DNA of 64,000 bases from CADCUY01 sp964242735 (GTDB lineage: Bacteria; Actinomycetota; Actinomycetes; Actinomycetales; Quadrisphaeraceae), in contig CAXTAK010000008.1 in assembly GCA_964242735.1 (NCBI GenBank), positions 77,408-141,407 on the forward strand. Reading direction: 5' to 3'. A model generated the notes under the pieces. That model saw only the letters and a program-made list of their open reading frames with translations. It made no database searches and had not been told where the DNA came from. Positions 34,833 through 45,047 of this stretch are shown here, one piece after another. Every line of letters starts with the position of its first letter. Position 1 is the first letter of the stretch. A program made the translations under genes and the position numbers.

Positions 34833-37567
34833 CCGGCGGCGCCTCGGCGCCAGCCGACCGGGGGAGTGCGCCGCCGCTGCCGGAGGTGGATCCCGCGTGG
34901 CACCGCTGGGTGGACGTCGTCGACGCGGACGGCGCGGAGCGCACCTGGCACGTGCTGGACGGCGCACCGTCCGTCGGCGGCCCGAGGCCGGGCGCCGTGC
35001 GCGGCACGGTGGTCGCCGTGCACGGCAACCCCACCTGGTCGTTCCTGTGGCGCCGGACCGTGGCGGCAGCCGCGGCGGTGGGCTGGCGCGTCGTCGCGGT
35101 CGACCAGCTCGACATGGGGTGGTCGGAGCGCACCGGAACCCGCCGGCGCCTCGCCCGCCGCGTCGACGACCTGCTGGGCCTGACCGACGCCCTGGGCATC
35201 ACCGGGGCCACCGCCGACGACGCCCCGGTGGTCTCCCTCGGGCACGACTGGGGCGGCCCGGTGTCCGCCGGCTGGGTCCTGAGGGTGCGCGCGCGCGGGC
35301 AGCGCGTCGCCGGGGTGGTCCTGACCAACACCGCGCTGCACCTGCCCGCCGGCGCCGCGCTTCCCCCCGCCCTGCGGCTCGCCGTGGCACCCGGGGTGGC
35401 CCGCTCCACCGCGGCGGGCACCGCCGCGTTCCTCGCGGCGACCCTCGCCACCCCCCGCCTGACCGGCCGCGTGCTGCCGCGCGAGGTGCGCGCGGGCTAC
35501 CGCCAGCCGTACCCGCGGGCGCGCGACCGCACCGGCATCGGGGCCTTCGTCGCCGACATCCCCCAGCACCTCGACCACGCCTCCCGCCCGGCGCTGGAAG
35601 GGATCGGTGAGGGGATCGCGGCGGTGGGCGCTTCGCAGGAGGTGCCCTCGCTGGTGCTGTGGGGGGTCCGCGACCCCGTCTTCGGGCAGCGGTTCCTCGA
35701 CGACGTGCGCGCCCGGCTGCCCGGGGCTGACGTGCACCGCTTCGAGGGCGCCGGGCACCTGGTGCCGGAGGAGGCCGACGTCGCGGGCGTGCTGGCCCGC
35801 TGGCTGCAGGCGCTGGGCACCCGACCCGCCGCGTCGGGCACCGCGCTGCCCGACGTCGTGCCGGGCGCCGGCCCCGCCACGGCCGGCCCCACCACGCCCA
35901 CGCCCCGCCGCTCGATGACCGCGGCGATCGCCGAGCGCGCCGCGGGCCCGACCCGCGACGAGCCCGCCGTCGTCCAGCTGCGCCCGGGCGCCCCGCCGGA
36001 GAGCACCACCTGGGGCGAGCTCGCCACCCGCGTCGACGAGATCGCCGCCGGTCTGCTGGAGGCCGGGGCCCGCCCGGGAGAGCGCATCAGCCTGCTCGTG
36101 CGCCCCGGCGTCGACCTCACCGCCCTGCTCTACGCCTGCCTGCGCATCGGGCTCGTCGCGGTCGTCGCCGACGCGGGCCTGGGGGTGCGCGGCCTCGGCC
36201 GGGCCATCCGCGGCGCCGCGCCGCAGCACCTCGCCGCGGTGCACCCCGGGCTGGGCGTGGCGTGGCTGCTGCGCTGGCCCGGGCGGCGCATCGCCGTCGG
36301 GCGCCCGCCGCTGGAGCGCCTGGTCATGCCCACCGCGCTGCGCCTGACCCGGGCGGTGCACCTCGACGTCATCCAGGGGCGCGGACGCGCCGCGCTCGCC
36401 GCGGGCGCCGCCCTGCCAGAGCCCCCGGCCCCCGACGACGACGCGGTGGTCATCTTCACCTCGGGCTCCACCGGGCCCGCCAAGGGCGTGGTCTACACCC
36501 ACGCCCGGATGGCCGCGATGGTCGCGGCGTTCGGCGCGATGGCCGGCATCGGCCCCGGTTCCCCCCTGGTGGCGGCCTTCGCCCCCTTCGCCCTGTTCGC
36601 ACCCGGCCTCGGCGCGACCACCGCGGTGCCCGAGACCGACGTCACCAGGCCCGCGACGCTCACCGCCGCCGCCCTGGCCGACGCGGTGGCCGCGGTGGGC
36701 GCGGCCAGCGCCTTCGCCTCCCCCGCGGCGCTGGCCAACGTCGTCGCCACCGCGGGGGACCTCACCGCCGATCAGCGCGCGGCGCTGGCCGGGGTGCGGC
36801 TGCTGATGTCCGCCGGGGCACCGGTCGACCCCGCGGTGCTCGCCGCGGCGGCCGCGCTGGTGCCCGCCGCGGCCGCGCACACCCCCTACGGGATGACCGA
36901 GGCCCTGCCCGCCACCGACGTCTCCCTCGAGGAGCTGCTCGCCGCCGGCCCCGGCGAGGGCGTGCTCGTCGGGGCGCCCGTCGCCGGCGCGGCGCTGGCC
37001 GTGGCACCCCTGGACCCCGCGGGCGCACCCACCGGCGCCCTGACCACGCGCGCGGGGGTCACCGGGGAGGTCGCGGTCGCCTCCCCCCACGTGAAGGACC
37101 GCTACGACCAGCTGTGGGACACCCAGCGCCTCTCCGCCCAGGACCCGGGGTGGCACCGCACCGGGGACGTCGGGCACCTCGACGACTCCGGGCGCCTGTG
37201 GGTCGAGGGCCGCCTCGCGCACGTGCTGGTCACCGCCGCCGGGGTGGTCACCCCCGTCGGCGTCGAGCAGCGGGTGCAGCGCCTGGACGCCGTGCGCCGC
37301 GCCGCGCTCGTCGGGGTGGGTCCGCGCGGCACCGCCCAGCCGGTCGTGGTCCTGGAGAGCGCCGCCGACCACCCGCGGGGCCCCGCCGACCTCGACCTCG
37401 CGCACGCGGTGAGGACGGCGGCCGCGCCCGTCCCCGTCGCGGCGGTGCTGGTCGTCGCGCAGCTGCCCACCGACGTCCGCCACCGCAGCAAGATCGACCG
37501 CGCGCGCGTCGGAGCGTGGGCCGAGGAGGTGCTCGCCGGTCGGCGCAGCGCCCGGCGCGCCCCGTGA
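34829..37567 (+). CDS. oleBC: OleB-OleC fusion: beta-lactone decarboxylase plus beta-lactone synthetase
   Basis: This 912-residue protein joins two enzymes. Residues 1-345 are OleB, an alpha/beta-hydrolase of the haloalkane dehalogenase type with HGNPTWSFLW (65-74), nucleophile Asp140 (GHDWGG) and a late His in GAGHLVPEE; it decarboxylates the beta-lactone to the alkene. After a Pro/Thr/Ala linker (345-365), OleC is an AMP-binding ligase with VVIFTSGSTGPAKGVVYTH, HTPYGMTEALP and WHRTGDVGHLD; it turns the beta-hydroxy acid into the beta-lactone. OleBC fusions are known in actinobacteria. GTG 34829 overlaps the oleA stop. Confidence 0.93.
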   Translation: MTGGASAPADRGSAPPLPEVDPAWHRWVDVVDADGAERTWHVLDGAPSVGGPRPGAVRGTVVAVHGNPTWSFLWRRTVAAAAAVGWRVVAVDQLDMGWSERTGTRRRLARRVDDLLGLTDALGITGATADDAPVVSLGHDWGGPVSAGWVLRVRARGQRVAGVVLTNTALHLPAGAALPPALRLAVAPGVARSTAAGTAAFLAATLATPRLTGRVLPREVRAGYRQPYPRARDRTGIGAFVADIPQHLDHASRPALEGIGEGIAAVGASQEVPSLVLWGVRDPVFGQRFLDDVRARLPGADVHRFEGAGHLVPEEADVAGVLARWLQALGTRPAASGTALPDVVPGAGPATAGPTTPTPRRSMTAAIAERAAGPTRDEPAVVQLRPGAPPESTTWGELATRVDEIAAGLLEAGARPGERISLLVRPGVDLTALLYACLRIGLVAVVADAGLGVRGLGRAIRGAAPQHLAAVHPGLGVAWLLRWPGRRIAVGRPPLERLVMPTALRLTRAVHLDVIQGRGRAALAAGAALPEPPAPDDDAVVIFTSGSTGPAKGVVYTHARMAAMVAAFGAMAGIGPGSPLVAAFAPFALFAPGLGATTAVPETDVTRPATLTAAALADAVAAVGAASAFASPAALANVVATAGDLTADQRAALAGVRLLMSAGAPVDPAVLAAAAALVPAAAAHTPYGMTEALPATDVSLEELLAAGPGEGVLVGAPVAGAALAVAPLDPAGAPTGALTTRAGVTGEVAVASPHVKDRYDQLWDTQRLSAQDPGWHRTGDVGHLDDSGRLWVEGRLAHVLVTAAGVVTPVGVEQRVQRLDAVRRAALVGVGPRGTAQPVVVLESAADHPRGPADLDLAHAVRTAAAPVPVAAVLVVAQLPTDVRHRSKIDRARVGAWAEEVLAGRRSARRAP

Positions 37568-37586
37568 ACGGGCCCGCGGTGGCCTG

Positions 37587-38642
37587 GTGAGGGTGCTCGT
37601 CACCGGTGCCAGCGGCCTGCTCGGCGCGTCGGTGGCCCGCGCTCTGCTCGCCCGCGGTGACGCGGTCACCACCTTCCAGCGCCGCCCCAGCGGGGTGGAC
37701 GGCGCGCGCGACGTCCTCGGGTCGCTGGGGCCCGCCGACCCCCGCTGGTCCCCCGCCGGTTCGACGCCCTCGCCGCCGCCGCTGCAGGAGGCGGTCCGCG
37801 GCGCCGACGCCGTGGTGCACTGCGCCGCGAAGGTCACCTTCACCGGCGCGGAAGCCGGGTTCCGGGCGGTCAACGTCGAGGGCACCGCGGCGCTGCTCGC
37901 CGCCGCTCGCGCGGCCGGGGCCACGCGGTTCGTGCAGGTCTCCTCCCCCTCGGTGGCGCACACCGGAGCGGCCCTGGTCGGGGAGGGCGCCGGGCCGGCG
38001 TCCCCCAGCCGCGCCCGAGGCCCCTACGCGCGCACCAAGGCCGCCGGGGAGCTGCTGGCCCTGGCCGCCGACGCCCCCGGCTTCGCCGTGGTCGCGGTGC
38101 GCCCCCACCTGGTGTGGGGCCCGGGCGACACCCAGTTCGTCGGACGGGTCGTGGCCCGCGCCCGCGCCGGGCGCCTGGTGCTGGTCGGCGACGGCGCCGC
38201 GCTGATCGACAGCACCTACCTCGACGACGCGGTGACCGCGCTGGTCGCCGCGCTGGACGTCGCGCCCGAGCCCGAGGTGCACGGGCGCGCCTTCGTGGTC
38301 ACCAGCGGGGAGCCGCGCACCGTGGGGGAGCTGTTCTCGCGGATCGCCGTGGCCGCCGGTGCCCCCCCACCGCACCGCCGGGTGCCGCTGCGCGCCGCCG
38401 TGGCGGCCGGGGCGCTGGCCGACGGGGTGTGGGCGCTGCTGCGCGCCGCCCCGGGGGTGCCGTCCACCGTCACCGACCAGGAGCCGCCGCTGACCCGGTT
38501 CCTCGCCGAGCAGCTGGGCACCGCCCACTGGTTCGACCAGCGCGCCACCCGCGCCGCGCTGCACTGGGCACCGGAGGTGGGGCTCGACGAGGGGTTCGCC
38601 CGCCTCGCCGCCCACCACGGCGGGAGCGCGCCGGGCGCCTGA
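37587..38642 (+). CDS. oleD: OleD, NADPH-dependent 2-alkyl-3-ketoalkanoate reductase
   Basis: This 351-residue extended SDR reduces the OleA product to the beta-hydroxy acid that OleC uses. It starts MRVLVTGASGLLGASVARAL (TGxxGxxG), has VNVEGTAALLAAARAAGATR, the catalytic YARTK (in GPYARTKAAGE) with the upstream Ser in QVSSPS, and the 3beta-HSD-type region STYLDDAVTALVAAL. It starts 20 bases after oleBC, so oleA-oleBC-oleD is one operon. The pair GGGCGCCC repeated at 38648 and 38680 after the stop may belong to a terminator. Confidence 0.92.
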   Translation: MRVLVTGASGLLGASVARALLARGDAVTTFQRRPSGVDGARDVLGSLGPADPRWSPAGSTPSPPPLQEAVRGADAVVHCAAKVTFTGAEAGFRAVNVEGTAALLAAARAAGATRFVQVSSPSVAHTGAALVGEGAGPASPSRARGPYARTKAAGELLALAADAPGFAVVAVRPHLVWGPGDTQFVGRVVARARAGRLVLVGDGAALIDSTYLDDAVTALVAALDVAPEPEVHGRAFVVTSGEPRTVGELFSRIAVAAGAPPPHRRVPLRAAVAAGALADGVWALLRAAPGVPSTVTDQEPPLTRFLAEQLGTAHWFDQRATRAALHWAPEVGLDEGFARLAAHHGGSAPGA

Positions 38643-38802
38643 CCACGGGGCGCCCGACCACGGGCCTCTCGGACCAGGGCGCCCGCGGCAGGACTACCAC
38701 CGCCGCCGCCCGCGTTGACCCAGCGTTCGACAGCCCCCGCAGCGCCGTGCTCCACGGTGCTGCACGTCCGGTGCGCCGGCCCCGCCTGAGGAGAACACCC
38801 TG

Positions 38803-39606
38803 ATGTCCCGCCGCCCCACCCCCACCGCCGTCAGCGCGGTCGCCATCGGCCTCACCGCGCTGGTCGCGCTCACCGCCTGCGGCTCCGACACCGCCACCGC
38901 GCCGTCCACCGACAGCGGCGCGGCCACCGGCGGGGTGCTGCGCGTCGGCACCGAGGGCACGTACTCCCCGTTCACGTTCCACGACCCCGAGACCAACGAG
39001 CTGACGGGGTACGACGTCGACGTCGTCACCGCCGTCGCGGAGGAGATGGGCAGGGAGGTGGAGTTCTCCGAGACCACCTTCGACGCGATCTTCGCGGGTC
39101 TGGAGGCCGAGCGGTACGACGTGGTGGCCAACCAGGTGTCCCTCACCGAGGAGCGGCAGGCCACCTACGACTTCTCGGCGCCGTACACCGTCTCCACGGG
39201 GGCGGTGGTGACACGGGCCGACGACACCGCGGTCACCTCCCTCGCCGACATCTCCGGGCTCACCTCCGCGCAGTCCGCGACCAGCAACTGGGCCGAGGTC
39301 GCCACCACCAACGGCGCCACCGTCGAGGCGGTGGAGGGCTTCACCCAGGCGGTCGCCCTGCTGGAGCAGGGCCGGGTCGACATCACCATCAACGACGACC
39401 TGGCGGTGCTGAACTACCTGGAGACCACGGGCAGCACCACCGTGAAGGTCGCCGCGACCACCGACGACGTCACCGAGCAGGCCCTCGCCTTCCGCAAGGG
39501 CGACCCGCTCGCCGCCGAGGTGGACACCGCCCTGGAGGCGCTGCGGGCCGACGGGCGCCTCGCGGCGATCTCGCAGGAGTACTTCGGCGAGGACGTCTCC
39601 GGCTGA
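38803..39606 (+). CDS. Polar amino-acid ABC transporter substrate-binding lipoprotein
   Basis: This 267-residue family 3 solute-binding protein has a lipoprotein signal ending in the lipobox LTAC (Cys about residue 26), then LRVGTEGTYSPFTFHDPETN, ELTGYDVDVVTAVAEEMG and QVSLTEERQATYDFSAPY, all typical of amino-acid binders such as those for cystine or arginine/glutamine. The ligand cannot be read from sequence. It is first in a three-gene importer operon, 17 bases before the permease. Confidence 0.92.
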   Translation: MSRRPTPTAVSAVAIGLTALVALTACGSDTATAPSTDSGAATGGVLRVGTEGTYSPFTFHDPETNELTGYDVDVVTAVAEEMGREVEFSETTFDAIFAGLEAERYDVVANQVSLTEERQATYDFSAPYTVSTGAVVTRADDTAVTSLADISGLTSAQSATSNWAEVATTNGATVEAVEGFTQAVALLEQGRVDITINDDLAVLNYLETTGSTTVKVAATTDDVTEQALAFRKGDPLAAEVDTALEALRADGRLAAISQEYFGEDVSG

Positions 39607-39622
39607 GCCGGCGGGCGGAGGC

Positions 39623-40296
39623 GTGGTGGAGCAGGACGGGGGCCGCTGGCAGCTGGCGCTCGACTCCCTCGGGCCGCTGCTCGGCGGGCTGGTGCGCGGG
39701 ACGATCCCGCTGACGGCGATCTCCTTCGTCCTCGGCCTGGCGCTGGCCGTGGTGGTGGCGCTGATGCGGCTGTCGTCGTCGCGCCTGCTGTCGGGGGCTG
39801 CGCGCGCCTACGTGTCGGTGATCCGCGGCACCCCGCTGCTGGTGCAGCTGTTCATCATCTTCTACGGCCTCCCCTCGCTGGGGGTGACGATCGACCCGTG
39901 GCCCAGCGCGATCATCGCGTTCACCCTCAACGTGGGGGGGTACGCCTCGGAGGTGGTGCGCGCCTCGATCCTCGCCGTCCCCCGCGGGCAGTGGGAGGCG
40001 GCGGCCACCGTCGGGCTCGGCTACACCGCCGCGCTGCGCCGCATCGTGCTGCCCCAGGCGGCGCGGGTCGCCGTCCCGCCCCTGTCGAACACGCTGATCT
40101 CCCTCGTGAAGGACACCTCGCTCGCCTCGATCGTCCTCGTGACCGACCTGTTCCGGGTCGCTCAGCAGATCGCCGGGCCCACGTTCGAGTTCTTCGTCCT
40201 CTACACGGAGGCCGCGGCCATCTACTGGGTGGTGTGCCTGGTGCTGTCCGCGGTGCAGTCCCGCCTGGAGACCCGCTTCGACCGGTACGTGGCCTC

Positions 40297-40300
<4 letters not shown>
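39623..40300 (+). CDS. Amino-acid ABC transporter permease
   Basis: This 225-residue HisM-type permease has about five membrane helices, the RGTPLLVQLFIIFYGLPSLG region and the EAA loop ASILAVPRGQWEAAATVGLG, which contacts the ATPase. GTG 39623 starts it and its stop overlaps the ATPase start by three bases. The single permease implies a homodimeric channel. Confidence 0.93.
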
Positions 40301-41079
<779 letters not shown>

Positions 41080-41091
41080 GGGTCCACCGGT

Positions 41092-41114
41092 GAGCCCCTG
41101 ACCGCGGGGGGCTC
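41092..41114 (+). terminator. Hairpin after the ABC transporter operon
   Basis: A perfect seven-base stem (GAGCCCC 41092-41098, GGGGCTC 41108-41114) with a nine-base loop lies 12 bases after the ATPase stop. No T-run. Confidence 0.55.
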
Positions 41115-41173
41115 CTGCCCGCTGCGGGCCGCCGGTGTTGCCCGAGCGGCGGCGCGGTGCCACGCTGGCGCCC

Positions 41174-41350
41174 GTGCTGGTGCGCTCGCGGTCCGACAGG
41201 GTCATCGCCGGCGTGTGCGCCGGCCTCGCGCACCGCTTCGGGTGGCGTCCGTTCACGGTGCGGGCGCTGTTCGTGGTCTCCCTCGTCCTGCCCGGCACGC
41301 AGGTCCTCGTCTACCTGGTGCTCTGGGCTCTCATCCCCTCCGAGCGCTGA
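41174..41350 (+). CDS. PspC-domain membrane protein
   Basis: This 58-residue protein (from GTG 41174; an in-frame GTG at 41135 would add 13 Arg-rich residues) is a bare PspC domain: RSRSDRVIAGVCAGLAHRFG, WRPFTVRALFVVSLVLPGTQ, VLVYLVLWALIPSER. PspC proteins relate to envelope-stress responses. No other psp gene is in the window. Its last 20 bases overlap the convergent FUSC gene. Confidence 0.8.
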   Translation: MLVRSRSDRVIAGVCAGLAHRFGWRPFTVRALFVVSLVLPGTQVLVYLVLWALIPSER

Positions 41351-42581
41351 CCCGCCGGACCCCGCGTCGGGGGCCGCGCCGTGCGGGCCCGCGAGAGCGG
41401 TCGAGGTGGCGCAGGCGCTGGTCGAGGTCCAGCTCGGTGAGCAGGCGGCGGACGGTGGCGAGCAGCGTCACGTTCAGCTCCGTGAACTCCGGGTCGTCGA
41501 TGAGCACCAGGTCGATCAGCCGGGCCTGCGCCTCGAGCATCCCGTCCAGGGCCTCGCGCAGCTGCTCGCGCTCGGACTGGCGCACGGTGGTCAGCGCCTC
41601 GGCGTCGACGAGGCGCCCGAAGGCCCGCATCCCCGCGCCCAGCTCGTGCAGCACCAGCGACGTCGCGGCGCGGATGTCGGGCCCGAGGTCCTCGTCCGTC
41701 CAGGCCCTGGCGCCGGCGGCGTCGACGAAGGACCGGAACATGCTGCGCACCGCGACCGCGGAGTGCTCCAGGGCCTCCATGCCCTGGCGCAGCCCCGGCC
41801 CGGTGTCGGGGGAACCCAGCGCCCGCAGGTTCAACCGGCGCCCCTCCTCCGCGCGCAGCAGGGCGCTGCCAGCGGCGGGCACGTCGTGCACGAGCATCCG
41901 CGCCTCGCCGAGCCACGCGGCGGCGCGGCGCGCGTACTGCGCGGTGCCCGCGCTGCCCGGTGCCAGCTCCGCGACGTCGACCCCTGCGCCGTCGAGCAGG
42001 TCCGCCACCCGCTCGGCCAGTCGCCGCAGCGCCACCCCGGCGTCGTCCGCGGCGATGCGCGGGGGCAGCAGCAGCGTGGAGACCACGCCCACGACCGCCC
42101 CGACGAGGGTCTCCCCGACGCGCTGACCCGCAGCGGCCTCGGCGCCGTAGGACCCCACCCCGAGGACGAGCATCGCGCTGATCGGCACCTCGATGAGGTT
42201 CGCGCCCAGGCGCAGAGCCTGCCCGACGAGGATCGAGGAGGCGATCGCCAACCCGAGGCTCCACCAGGTCAGGTCCGGCACCACGGCGGAGTAGGCGACC
42301 GCGACCAGCACCCCCGCCACCACGCTGACGACCCGGTCGAGCCCGCTGACCAGCAGGCTGATCGGGGTCAGCTGCACCACGAGCAGCGCCGTCAGGGGCG
42401 CCAGCAGCGGGATGCTGCCGGGGAAGACCGCCAGGGCGACCTCCCAGGCCGCGACAGCGGCGCCGGTCAGCCGCACGGCGAGCGCCACCGCGCCCACGCC
42501 CCCGGTGCGGAAGCGCGCCACCGGTGCCGCGAGCACGCGCCGACCCCACCCCCGCAGCGCCACGGAGGTCATTCTGCTCAC
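41331..42581 (-). CDS. FUSC/aromatic-acid-exporter family membrane protein
   Basis: This 416-residue protein has about five to six N-terminal membrane helices (VRLTGAAVAAWEVALAVFPG, PLLAPLTALLVVQLTPISLL, VVSVVAGVLVAVAYSAVV, and more to GAVVGVVSTLLLPPRI) and a soluble helical C-terminal half of about 230 residues. The N-terminal PLTALLVVQLTP motif is typical of FUSC/ArAE proteins, which include p-hydroxybenzoate efflux AaeB. Substrate unknown. The start is GTG 42581 or ATG 42572. It lies nine bases after helD and is likely co-transcribed with it. Confidence 0.82.
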   Translation of the reverse strand: MSRMTSVALRGWGRRVLAAPVARFRTGGVGAVALAVRLTGAAVAAWEVALAVFPGSIPLLAPLTALLVVQLTPISLLVSGLDRVVSVVAGVLVAVAYSAVVPDLTWWSLGLAIASSILVGQALRLGANLIEVPISAMLVLGVGSYGAEAAAGQRVGETLVGAVVGVVSTLLLPPRIAADDAGVALRRLAERVADLLDGAGVDVAELAPGSAGTAQYARRAAAWLGEARMLVHDVPAAGSALLRAEEGRRLNLRALGSPDTGPGLRQGMEALEHSAVAVRSMFRSFVDAAGARAWTDEDLGPDIRAATSLVLHELGAGMRAFGRLVDAEALTTVRQSEREQLREALDGMLEAQARLIDLVLIDDPEFTELNVTLLATVRRLLTELDLDQRLRHLDRSRGPARRGPRRGVRRVSARRG

Positions 42582-42590
42582 CGGGAGCGC

Positions 42591-45047
42591 TCAGCCGGCC
42601 CGCTCGCCCAGGTGCGCCAGGCCCGGCGGCAGCTCCTCGCAGGAGAGCACCACCAGGCGCTGCGTGGGGCGGGTCAGGGCCACGTACAGGTCGTTGGGCC
42701 CGCGCACCGACGCGGCGAGGACCGCGGCGGGCTCCAGCAGCACCACCTCGTCGAACTCCAGGCCCTTCACGCCCGCGACGCCCGCGACGCTCACCACCGG
42801 GTCGGGGCCGGTGACCGCCTCCGCGAGCACGCTGCCGGCCGCGGAAGCGCGCAGCGCGGGCAGCAGCGCGTCGGGGCCCACGACCGCCAGGCGCCCGGCG
42901 CCCAGGCGCGCCACGGCCGCGGCGACCTCGGCCAGGACGGCGGCGGTCCACGCCGGTGAGCCGGCGGGGGCGGGCAGCGGACGGGCCACCGGGGGCTCGT
43001 CGGCGTCGCGCACAGAGCTGGGCACGGGGGCGTCGACGCCGGCGGCGGCCAGCACCGCGCCAGCGAGCTCCATGACCTGGCGCGGGGTGCGGTAGTTCAC
43101 GGACAGGTGCGCCAGGTGCCAGGGGCGGTGCAGGTCGAGGCCGGCGGCGGTGGTGCCCGCGAGCACCGGGGCCAGCGCGCCCAGCCACCCGCCCGCCCCC
43201 GCGGCGCCGGCGGCGCTGGAGGTCTGCGCCAGGTCGCCGACCACGGTCATCGACCGCGACGGGCAGCGTCGCGCCAGGACCCGCCACGCCATCGCCGACA
43301 GCTCCTGCGCCTCGTCGACCACGACGTGCCCGTACGTCCACGACCGGTCCAGCGCCGCCCGCTCCGCGACGGTGCCCGACGCCCCCGCGACGTCCCACCG
43401 GTCGGCGAGGTCCTCGGCGCTGTACATCCCCGCTGCGGTCTCAGCCTCTTCGGAGGAGGACTGCGCCAGCACCTGCGCGGCGTAGGAGATCCGACCCTCG
43501 CGCTCGGCGCGGCGCGCCGCCTCGCGGTCCTGCGCGCGGTCACCGCGGCGCACCGGGTCGCCGATCAGCTCGGCCAGCTCGTCGAGCAGCGGCACGTCAC
43601 CGACGGTCAGCGGCGCCCCCGCGGGGCGGGCCAGGGCTGTCAGCTCCTGCTCGCTCCACCGGCGTCCCGACGTCGCCGACGACCCCGAAGACACTGCCCG
43701 GGCGGCGGCGAGCAGCCGGTCGGGGCGGGCCCACAGGTCGGTGAGCACCGCCACCGGGTCCAGGGGCATCCACAGCAGGTTCACCTCGCGGCGCACGTCG
43801 GGGCTCTCGCGCAGCTCCTGCTCGAGGTCGGCGCGGGTCTCGGCGTCGAGGTCGTCACGGCGGACGCCCTGCGCCGCGGCGAGCTGGCGCACCAGCTCGG
43901 TGAGGATCCGGCGCACGAACGTGGTGCGGGCGGTGTTGTGGGGGCCGCGGGTCGCGCGGGCGGCGTCGCGGGCCGCCGCGACCGCCGACGGGCGCAGCAC
44001 CACGCTGCGCCCTCGCGCGCCCACCCCCTCCAGGGGCACGCGCACCGGCGCGGCGGGCAGCCTCTGGCGCAGGCGGACGGCCGCGGCCAGCAGGTCGGCC
44101 ATCGCCACGTCGCCCTTCACCCGGGCGGCGGTGTCGTCGTCCTCACCCGTGGCGCGCACCCCGGGGTGCAGCCCGCCGAGGGTCGACATGACCACCCCGG
44201 TCTCCCCCAGGGAGGGCAGGACCTGGTCGATGTAGCGCAGGAACGCCGCGTTGGGGCCGACGATGAGCACCCCGGAGCGGGCGATGCGGTCGCGGTGCGC
44301 GTAGAGCAGGTACGCCGCGCGGTGCAGGGCGACGGCGGTCTTGCCGGTGCCGGGGCCGCCCTGGACGACGAGGACCTGGGCGAGCGGGGCGCGCACCACC
44401 TCGTCCTGCTCGGCCTGCAGGGTCGCGACGATGTCGCGCATCTGGCCGGTGCGGGCAGCGGTCACCGCGGCCATCAGCGCCCCGCCCCCGGCGACGACCA
44501 CCCCGTCGCCCAGCGGCGCGTCGGTCAGCACGTCGTCCTCCAGGGCGGTGACGGTGCGCCCGTGCAGGCTGATGTGGCGCCGGCGCACCACCGGGCCGGG
44601 GTCGGCGGCGGTCGCGCGGTAGAACGGCTCGACCACGGGGGCGCGCCAGTCGGTGAGCAGGGTGGTCTGGTCCTCCGCCGACAGGCCGGTGCGCCCGACG
44701 TAGATCGTGGCGGCAGCGCCGCCGCCGTCCCCACCGCTGTCGCCACCGGCGCTCCAGGTGACGGTGTCCATCCGCCCGAAGACCAGCCGGTCCTCCACCG
44801 AGCGCAGCTGCACCGCCCGGTCCTCGTAGAGGGTGGCGAAGGCGTCCCGCTCGGTGCGGGCCGCGGGCGTGCCGCCGCCACCGGCGCGCCGCACCTCCGC
44901 GAGTCGCTCACCGGTCTCGGTGCGCAGCACGTCGAGGCGGGCGTACGCCACGTCGACCCGGGCCTGCTCGGCGGCGACCTCGCGGGCGAGCCCGTCGGGC
45001 CGCTCGGCCGAGGACGCGGTCCGGGTCCCGTCGTCGCTGCTGGTCAC
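42591..45047 (-). CDS. helD: HelD-like RNA polymerase-associated UvrD-type helicase
   Basis: This 818-residue SF1 ATPase has an N-terminal coiled-coil arm (REVAAEQARVDVAYARLDVL), FGRMD and IYVGRTGLSAEDQTTLLTDW followed by RAPVVEPFY, Walker A QGGPGTGKTAVALHRAAYLL, the VVVDEAQELSAMAWRVLA Walker B and LYVALTRPTQRLVVL motif VI. This layout fits actinobacterial (class II) HelD, which frees stalled RNA polymerase and in some species confers rifampicin tolerance. GTG 45047 follows GGGAGGG; an upstream extension of 25 residues is open but lacks a ribosome site. Confidence 0.88.
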   Translation of the reverse strand: MTSSDDGTRTASSAERPDGLAREVAAEQARVDVAYARLDVLRTETGERLAEVRRAGGGGTPAARTERDAFATLYEDRAVQLRSVEDRLVFGRMDTVTWSAGGDSGGDGGGAAATIYVGRTGLSAEDQTTLLTDWRAPVVEPFYRATAADPGPVVRRRHISLHGRTVTALEDDVLTDAPLGDGVVVAGGGALMAAVTAARTGQMRDIVATLQAEQDEVVRAPLAQVLVVQGGPGTGKTAVALHRAAYLLYAHRDRIARSGVLIVGPNAAFLRYIDQVLPSLGETGVVMSTLGGLHPGVRATGEDDDTAARVKGDVAMADLLAAAVRLRQRLPAAPVRVPLEGVGARGRSVVLRPSAVAAARDAARATRGPHNTARTTFVRRILTELVRQLAAAQGVRRDDLDAETRADLEQELRESPDVRREVNLLWMPLDPVAVLTDLWARPDRLLAAARAVSSGSSATSGRRWSEQELTALARPAGAPLTVGDVPLLDELAELIGDPVRRGDRAQDREAARRAEREGRISYAAQVLAQSSSEEAETAAGMYSAEDLADRWDVAGASGTVAERAALDRSWTYGHVVVDEAQELSAMAWRVLARRCPSRSMTVVGDLAQTSSAAGAAGAGGWLGALAPVLAGTTAAGLDLHRPWHLAHLSVNYRTPRQVMELAGAVLAAAGVDAPVPSSVRDADEPPVARPLPAPAGSPAWTAAVLAEVAAAVARLGAGRLAVVGPDALLPALRASAAGSVLAEAVTGPDPVVSVAGVAGVKGLEFDEVVLLEPAAVLAASVRGPNDLYVALTRPTQRLVVLSCEELPPGLAHLGERAG

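Noticed and set aside
34334..37963. 1209-codon open frame antisense to the ole operon
   Set aside because: It runs through three genes with intact active sites on the plus strand and has no family motif; a shadow frame.
38648..38690. Repeated GGGCGCCC octamers after oleD as a strong terminator
   Set aside because: Each octamer is self-complementary and common in such GC-rich DNA; pairing between the two is possible but not convincing.
39165..39392. Short minus-strand open frame inside the solute-binding protein gene
   Set aside because: Entirely nested, no ribosome site, no motif.
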